NCBI GenBank assembly: GCA_013180625.2 | Contig: SNVD02014740.1 | Location: 26,568-90,567 of the forward strand | Length of the DNA stretch: 64,000 bases | Direction of reading: 5' to 3' | Source: Boswellia sacra | Taxonomy: Eukaryota; Streptophyta; Magnoliopsida; Sapindales; Burseraceae | In this document: positions 58,144 to 64,000 of the stretch, piece after piece | Layout: each line of letters opens with the position of its first letter | Numbering within the stretch: the first letter of the stretch is position 1 | The notes under the pieces: model-generated | What the model saw: only the letters and a program-made list of their open reading frames with translations | Databases searched by the model: none | Told to the model about the DNA's origin: nothing | Position numbers and translations under genes: made by a program

Positions 58144-58794
58144 ATGGAGGGAACTTCAAAAGTCGAATCCAAAGGATATGTTATTCTGTGGATCTCGAAG
58201 CAGGTAAAAGTGAAGACTTTGTTCGAGGCAGCAAATTATCTTGTAGATACTGGCTGAAAGAAAGATTCATGTGGTTATGGGGAGGTAGCCTCGGGTTGAT
58301 GGGTGTGTGGCAAGAGCTGCACGTGCAGGAGGTATAGTTCACGTTTTAGGAGGTTATTCCTAAAGCTTTGGCTATAGAAAAGCATTGTTGGAAAAACGTT
58401 TGGGAAGGAGTTACAAAGTCTCCTCTATGCATGAATGCATGGCACATATGCTCATCAATTCAGATGCCTTTATTGCTTTACCAGGTGGCTTTGGTACTTT
58501 TGAAGAAATTTTTCAAATTGTCTCTTGGGCCCAACTGAACCTCCATCAAAAACCCATAGGTTTATTGAATGTTAACAATTTCTTTGATCTTTAATAAGTT
58601 TTGTTGATGCAGCTGTAGAACAAAATTTTATCCCACATTGGGTGAGACAGATCCTTGTTTCTACCACTTCTGCTGGTGAGTTACTTGACAAATTGCAAGA
58701 AGTTGAGTATGAACCTGACCCAGCTAGTACTCAAATTAATTGGGCAGGAGGGCAAAACAAAAACTGCAAATTGGATCTGAATCTCCGTTTGTAA
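58144..58794 (+). pseudogene. LOG: Retrotransposon-borne LOG-like cytokinin-activating gene (element 2)
   Basis: A full-length, intronless LOG-like copy starts at ATG 58144 (MEGTSKVESKG). It is more decayed than the element 1 copy, with several frameshifts in the first 300 bases, after which YGGGSLGLMG is still legible as WGGSLGLMGV. From about 58400 it reads [20 protein letters not shown], then the catalytic PGGFGTFEE, then [20 protein letters not shown]. One base is lost near 58590. The C-terminus from 58600 to the stop at 58792-58794 is open (FVDAAVEQNFIPHWVRQILV) and ends LDLNLRL. The arginine of the LOG MHxR motif is cysteine here, so this copy would be inactive even if the frame were intact. 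Confidence 0.87.
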
Positions 58795-60123
58795 TTTTTT
58801 TGTCTTTTATTTTATTTATTTTTAGCATGTTATTTTATGAGTCTTTCAGGTCATCTCTCTTGAATAACAGAAGCTTCAGGTAATGTCTCCTATACATTAT
58901 CTCTCTACATTTAAACATTGAGGACAATATTTCATTTGGTTGGGGGGGAATGATAGTAGACTAAGTGTGTCTTGAATTTTATTTTTTCTTGCCAAAAAAA
59001 AAAAGCTAGTAGTAATTGATCAGGATGTGCGGTTTGTTAAGAGTTCAAATCTTTGAGACGCATTCTGGGTCAGGAATGGCAGAGTATGAAGGGTCAGTTT
59101 GAACTCTTGAAACCCATTCTAACCAATTTGTCATTTTATTTTGATCTTATGAACTCATTTTAGCTAACTTGATGTTATTTAGACTTGATTTTGAATTTTA
59201 TAACAAGGACGTCTTATTCATTTCACTTTGAATTATTCAAATCTATGAACTCTCACAACCTTATCATTAAAAAAAAAAAAAAATTTGTGTGCTTATGTAC
59301 TCATTAAGCAAGTATTCATGAGCCTTTCTTCACACACACACACATACCTTGATGAATGATTGTGGGTGGCAAATGAAATGGTGTAATATTTGAGTCTTTT
59401 GTTTTGTTTAGGATAACAACACAAAAGGAAGGGGTAAGTTAAAAAAAAAAGCCCCCCCCCCCAAAAAGAAATAAAGACAAAAGAAGAAGAAAAAAGTAGC
59501 AATTGGGGATAAAGTTTGTCTCGTAGCCTCTATTAATTCGAGCAATAAGCCCGAGGGTTGCCTTAACATCTAATACCCTAAGACCAACGGTTGCGAGCAT
59601 TAGCCAAAGCTCGCTTACATGGATTAAAGAGAAAGCTTAATGGGATTGAACATTGCACTATCCACAAGTTTCTAAGCAAAAATAAAGCATCGGCAACCCG
59701 AGTCGTTAAGCTCGAAGGGATGTCTTAACACCTAATGCCCTAAGGCCAACTGGTCTGGGAGTCATTAGCCTAAGGCTCGCTACATGTGTTAAAGATGCAT
59801 TCTTTAAAAAAAAAACATATATATATATATATAAAATAAATGAATGCCCCCTACCTAAAGTTGTTAGCCTTAACAAATATTAGAACCGATATGGCTTCTT
59901 TCTAATAAGCCCATAGTCATGTGTTGACTGAGCACAAAAAGGAGGTTTATTGATATCTTGACTGAAGGGTACATGAGTCATAAAATAAAATAAAAAACGT
60001 TTGAGAGTTTGTTTATTTGGATAAAATCAAGGAGAGTGCAATAATGACCACCTTGGATGTAAAATTCTATAAAATCACTTCTAAATAATAACGCTTTAAT
60101 TGCTAGGGACTAGCAATAAGCTA
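58795..60123 (+). other. 3' untranslated interior of element 2
   Basis: Non-coding sequence. It holds a G-rich tract after GAGGACAATATTTC near 58920-58950, short repeats shared with element 1 (AGACGCATTCTGGGT), a run of C residues at 59450 and TA repeats near 59815. No gene is seen. Confidence 0.6.
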
Positions 60124-60134
60124 GTTGGGGGGTG
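60124..60134 (+). other. Polypurine tract of element 2
   Basis: GTTGGGGGGTG directly precedes the 3' LTR start TGATGAACAC, the expected place for plus-strand priming. Confidence 0.65.
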
Positions 60135-61660
60135 TGATGAACACTTAAATATGCGTGTTTAATAAGAGTTTAGTTCATCATATTGCATTAATAGTGTCAT
60201 TAAATTCCTCAACTTAAGCATATTTGTAGCATTTGCATCTTTTGAATTAATTCCTCTTAATTTTGGTTTTGTTACAGGTTTGGTAAAATGGGCATAACTC
60301 TCTATTTGTTGATTAGAATGGTGCAATTCTTAATGTTTTGAAAAGCTGATTCAATTATCTACAAGATTGCATTTCACAAGTATCATCAAATTCGGGCTCT
60401 TAGTGGATCAAAATTGGGCTTGAAATGAACCCATCTACACTCTCGACCCAGTCTAACCAGCCTCAGTATTTGGACCGTATCTCTCAAAATACGTATCCAA
60501 ATTGTGCAAATCAATATGTTCTAGAAAGCTGAGAGAAATATCTACAACTGTCATGAAGACATGTGATTAAAAGTCTCAACATTTCAATGTCAAAATTGAT
60601 GGTCAAATTCGGTGCCTAATGATCCCAATTGTCAAAGATATTTACAACTAATATTTGACAATTATGCCCTTGTAATTTGACAAGTTTGCCCCTGGATGTA
60701 TCTATCAATAGAGGTGCCTTGTGACCCATTAGGGCATCTTGGCCTTGGCTGGAACATTTTGGCTTTGGCTAGGATCTTGTATTGTGTTTTGTATGTTTAT
60801 GTTATTAATGAATTTCCTTTTTCTTGCATTCTATTTTCTTTCTATTATAATGTTCTTCTAATTTCTCTTTTGCTAAGGTGAAAAGGTGAAACCCTTGATA
60901 TGAGAATAAGGATTCTCTAACCCTTAATATGTGCTTTATAATCTTAATCTTATGATGTTTATTCAATATGATTTATATTTAATTTCTTAATCAATCTTGA
61001 CACCACTCGTAAAGTGGAGGTCTTGATCCATTGTCGACAATCTTTGGCACATCAAATGCTTGGATCCTTTCTAGATGATGTATGGTTCTTTCTTACCGAC
61101 ACGAATCTAGTTAGGAACCTTGATTTGTTGTAGACATATGATGATTGGCACATTGGATGCTTGAACCCATTTATAAGAAGTGGTATAAATATTGGTAATG
61201 AAACAAATATAATTCATATAACTAAAATGGGTTAATTATCCTTATTTGAAATATCAAGGGCGGATCCCCGAACCTTAGCCTTCATTGTTATTGTGTTAAT
61301 TCCTCTTGTATTTTAATTATTCTATTGTTTATGAACTTTTTATTTTATTTACTATGGTAGGTTCTACCACCTTATGAAGTTATTCTTTAATTTACTATGG
61401 TTGGTATACCACCTATTTCCATGGATGGTTTTACCTCCTCTTGCTTTTTGTTTTATATTTGAATGGTCGGTAATACCGCCTACCATCTTACATATTTATT
61501 GATATTATTTTGTCATCTCCTTGAATCATCCATATCACATTTGCTTAGCTTATAATTTGTAATGCTTAAATCCCCTTCCTCGTGGATCGACCCCGGTCTC
61601 ACCGGGTTTATTACTTCGACACTCCTATACTTGGGAGACAATCCTTTTTCGGATGTGTCA
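60135..61660 (+). repeat. 3' LTR of element 2
   Basis: 1,526 bases matching 50539-52061 from end to end, with scattered substitutions and a few one-base indels. It is followed by the target duplication CTTAT at 61661-61665. Confidence 0.95.
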
Positions 61661-61665
61661 CTTAT

Positions 61666-62169
61666 ATAGTAGTGTATGTCACGGTATTTCAAGAACTAGA
61701 TGAGTGCTTCAACACAAAATTGGAATGCTTATTTGATTTTGTTTTATGAGTGTTTTATTCATGTATGAGAGATTGTGATTGTGCATGAATTTTTGTTAGG
61801 TTTGATTAAGTTAGTATACACATGAGAGAACTTACGAATTAAGTGTTTATGTAATTCAGTATTGGACATCGTGGTTATGTTTTTCTTAACAATATATTGT
61901 TAAGTTCTTAGTGATAGAGAGTGTGCAGTGTCACTAGAGTTTAAGATCTTGATGGGATTTTATTTTATTAAGATTAAGTCAGTGTGTGAGAGTGAGTCAA
62001 CACTATAAATGCTTCTAAAGATTGTAAAAATAAGAACTTAGTGAATTGCAACTCTAAACTGTCTGTGGATGTAGGTTTATACTTGAACCATGTAAAATCT
62101 TTTTGTGCCATTTTACATTATAGTTTACTGTTATATTACGCATTACTTCATACTTTCAGATATTAAAAT
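61666..62169 (+). repeat. Right part of the interrupted copia 5' LTR
   Basis: This sequence lies between the element 2 insertion and the copia primer site. It continues the DNA left of 50539 once element 2 and one CTTAT are removed. The left part near 50515 has CACTATATATAACG, a possible LTR TATA region. Confidence 0.5.
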
Positions 62170-62309
62170 TGGTATCAGAGTAGGTTCACTGACATACAAG
62201 TGAAGAAAGATCACGTTGATTTATAGGTATAGAGTTTATACGAAATGAAGGATCTGGAACATAACCACTTATTCTTGATGATAGTAATTATTTATATTAG
62301 AAAATAAGA

Positions 62310-63411
62310 ATGATGATGTATATCAAATCTCTTGATGACAGGGCATGGACCAGTGTGCTTAAAGGATGGATACCACCAACAAGATTGAATGCTTTTGGCA
62401 ATTCAGAATTTAAACCTGAGGAAGAATGGACTGATGAAGAATATCGGCGTTCAAGTTGGAACTCAAAGGCTCTAAATGCGATTTTTGTTGTTGTGGATTT
62501 AAATAACTTTGGATAGATTTCAAAGTGGCTAAAGAAGCTTTAGACATTCTTGATGTAAAGCATGAAGGTACAGCTTTTGTTAAAAGATCTAAATTGATGA
62601 GATTAAATTCTCAATTTAAGAATTAATGATGCATGAAGATGAATCAATCTCCGATTTTTTTTTAAAGTTGTGTCACATCAACATTTCTGCATATATGCTT
62701 GGCAAAACTTTTACTAATGCAAAAATTGTTAGCAAAATAATTAGATCTATCCCTGATAAAGTTCAGCTTAAAATCTCTGCCATTGAGGAAGTTAAAAAAA
62801 TGATGAGATGAGGGTTGATAAACTGATTGGCATTCTTCAAAACTTTTAGATTATCTAGTGCTATGAAGCAAAAAGGAAAGAGCAATGCATTCAATGTTAA
62901 AATTGAAAAATCTGATGATGAAAGTAATGATGAGTTTGATGAAACTGATTCAAAACAGATTGCTTTTCTAACAAAAATTATGTCAAAGTTTATGAAAAAG
63001 AATTTCAGGAAAAGAAGTCAAGGAAAGCCATCAAACTCAAATGAAGACAAGTTCAGAAAATTTAGCAAAGAGAATGACAAGAAGAAATCAAAGCAACCTG
63101 ATAAGAAAGGACAGATTCACTGCTATGAGTGTTCTGGATATAGTCATATACAATCTAAATGTGCTAATTTCAAAAAGAAGTACAAAGGCTTGATAACCAC
63201 TTGGAGTGATGATTCAAAAATTGATTCAGAAGATCAAGAATGCATGAGTAACTTTGTTGCATTTACAGCATCTACAACTGATAAAGGGAAAGCTATTATG
63301 TCCAACACAACAAAACAGTGCAAAACTGATGATGAAAATTCATATATAGAAAATGATCCAGAATACTATGAAGAGCTGCAAGAAACTTATAATGCACTCT
63401 ATGGTGAATGA
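62310..63411 (+). pseudogene. Ty1/copia (Sirevirus-like) gag, decayed
   Basis: Three successive frames separated by stops or shifts encode gag. They are RAWTSVLKGWIPP and SSWNSKALNAIF; then ISDFFLKLCHINISAY and IVSKIIRSIPDK; then a Lys-rich part with the zinc knuckle CYECSGYSHIQSKC (C-x2-C-x4-H-x4-C) and an acidic tail. The layout matches Sirevirus gag. Confidence 0.8.
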
Positions 63412-64000
63412 CTGAGTCAGAAAGAAGAAATCAAAGCTTTAAAGAAGGAAATTGAAGTGTTGAAATTTGAAAATCTTATGCTAAAAATTGCATCATAGAA
63501 CTTTAGCTTGCTTTGAAAGACAAAACAGTACATATTAAGAAAATTACAACAAAAGTGGTTGAAAGTAAAAGATGTGTTGATCAACTTAGAATTGGGTCAG
63601 CAATAGTAAATCAGGTCTTGAGTCTTGGAAGAGAAAAATTCTAACAAATATGGCTTGTGGTATACAAAAGGTAATAGTGCATCCTCATCAACAATAGTGT
63701 TTGTGAAAGCTTCAACATCAGGTAAACATTCTAAACCTAGCTCAAACAGATCAAGTCCTAGTGCAAAAAGCAAAGAGTAAGATCATTAGTAAAGGTACTT
63801 TAAATGTCAAAGGCCTATTCGAACTTGAAAATGTCTTGCTGATTGAAGGTTCGAAAACTAACCTAACTAGTGTTATTTAGATATGTGATAACAAGTATAT
63901 TGTTAGTTTCACATATGACAAATGCATGATTTTAGACAATCTTGGTAAATGTATTTTAGAAGAAAATAGATCTTCTGATAATTGTTATTTAGTAAAAATT
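63412..64000 (+). pseudogene. Ty1/copia gag tail and start of pol, cut by the window edge
   Basis: A coiled-coil-like Lys/Glu region (LKKEIEVLKFENL) is followed by stops. Near 63780 there is a protease-proximal segment, KGLFELENVLLIEGSKTNLT, with VSFTYDKCMI after a stop. This is the usual start of copia pol. The element continues beyond the window. Confidence 0.6.

Larger units (their letters stand above)
50539..61660 (+). mobile_element. Athila-like Ty3/gypsy retrotransposon carrying ORFx and LOG (element 2)
   Basis: The 11.1-kb element contains 5' LTR, tRNA-Asp primer site, gag, protease remnant, reverse transcriptase, RNase H, integrase, ORFx, an intronless LOG copy, polypurine tract and 3' LTR. 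The exact CTTAT duplication on both sides shows that it inserted as one unit, LOG included. The Athila lineage is supported by the primer site, the protease DLGAS motif and the FMDD reverse transcriptase box. Stops, frameshifts and a protease deletion mean it cannot now move by itself. Confidence 0.92.
50200..64000 (+). mobile_element. Decayed Ty1/copia Sirevirus-like element, split by element 2
   Basis: Its 5' LTR is split: the left part ends at 50538 and the right part runs from 61666 to just before the primer site at 62170. It starts somewhere near 50,200; the exact start is not resolved. TGGTATCAGAG at 62170-62180 is the methionine-tRNA primer site typical of copia elements. Gag and the first part of pol follow and run off the window. 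The element is older than element 2, which sits in its LTR. Confidence 0.6.

Noticed and set aside
58144..58794. The LOG sequences as ordinary host LOG genes into which retrotransposons inserted
   Set aside because: Both copies lack introns, occupy the same slot in two different elements and have the same orientation and neighbours. Element 2 has a matching target duplication outside the LTRs, so LOG came with the element.

Overview
The window is nuclear DNA of a flowering plant, most likely a eudicot. The evidence is GT-AG introns, AT-rich intergenic DNA, plant-specific ankyrin/PGG genes, an LRR receptor kinase, a cytosolic HSP70 and nested plant LTR retrotransposons. I cannot name the species.

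Host genes. 1.3-14.0 kb (minus) holds a modular ankyrin-repeat/PGG membrane-protein gene. Its exons join in one open frame: 11 exons from the start at 14,023, or 8 from a second start at 12,822. The internal cassettes are nearly all phase 1-1, including duplicated ankyrin exons and small repeat-rich linker exons. 29.8-32.1 kb (plus) holds an intronless cytosolic HSP70 with heat-shock elements. 33.2-34.8 kb holds gene debris: a GAPDH fragment, a decayed C2H2-like first exon and an unrecognised coding-like piece. 35.2-38.3 kb (minus) holds a two-exon non-RD LRR receptor kinase, followed by a decayed duplicate at 39.7-40.95 kb. 43.6-46.5 kb (minus) holds a second ankyrin/PGG gene of four exons.

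Mobile DNA. 16.7-26.0 kb is a deleted Athila-like Ty3/gypsy element on the minus strand. 50.5-61.7 kb is a more complete Athila-like element on the plus strand, with the CTTAT target duplication. It sits inside the 5' LTR of a decayed Ty1/copia Sirevirus-like element whose gag and first pol part run off the right end. Two fold-back elements with internal minisatellites (5.75-6.96 and 15.4-16.3 kb), two MITE-like elements and a 386-bp tandem duplication were also found.

Main discovery. Both Athila-like elements carry the same two-gene cassette where an env-like ORF would be expected. The first gene is a small basic Cys-cluster ORF (called ORFx here). The second is an intronless full-length copy of LOG, the cytokinin riboside 5'-monophosphate phosphoribohydrolase that releases active cytokinin. 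Both LOG copies have their own upstream TATA box and end in the same unusual C-terminal LDLxLxL motif. In one stretch of 41 codons they differ at 21 codons silently and at 5 by amino acid. This points to one old capture followed by selection on the protein while it travelled in the retrotransposon. In the first element the LOG copy also has four G-boxes on a ~60-67 bp tandem repeat just upstream.

Assembly warning. 17,732-17,769 is a 38-bp Nextera (Tn5 mosaic end) junction adapter left inside an LTR. It should be masked.
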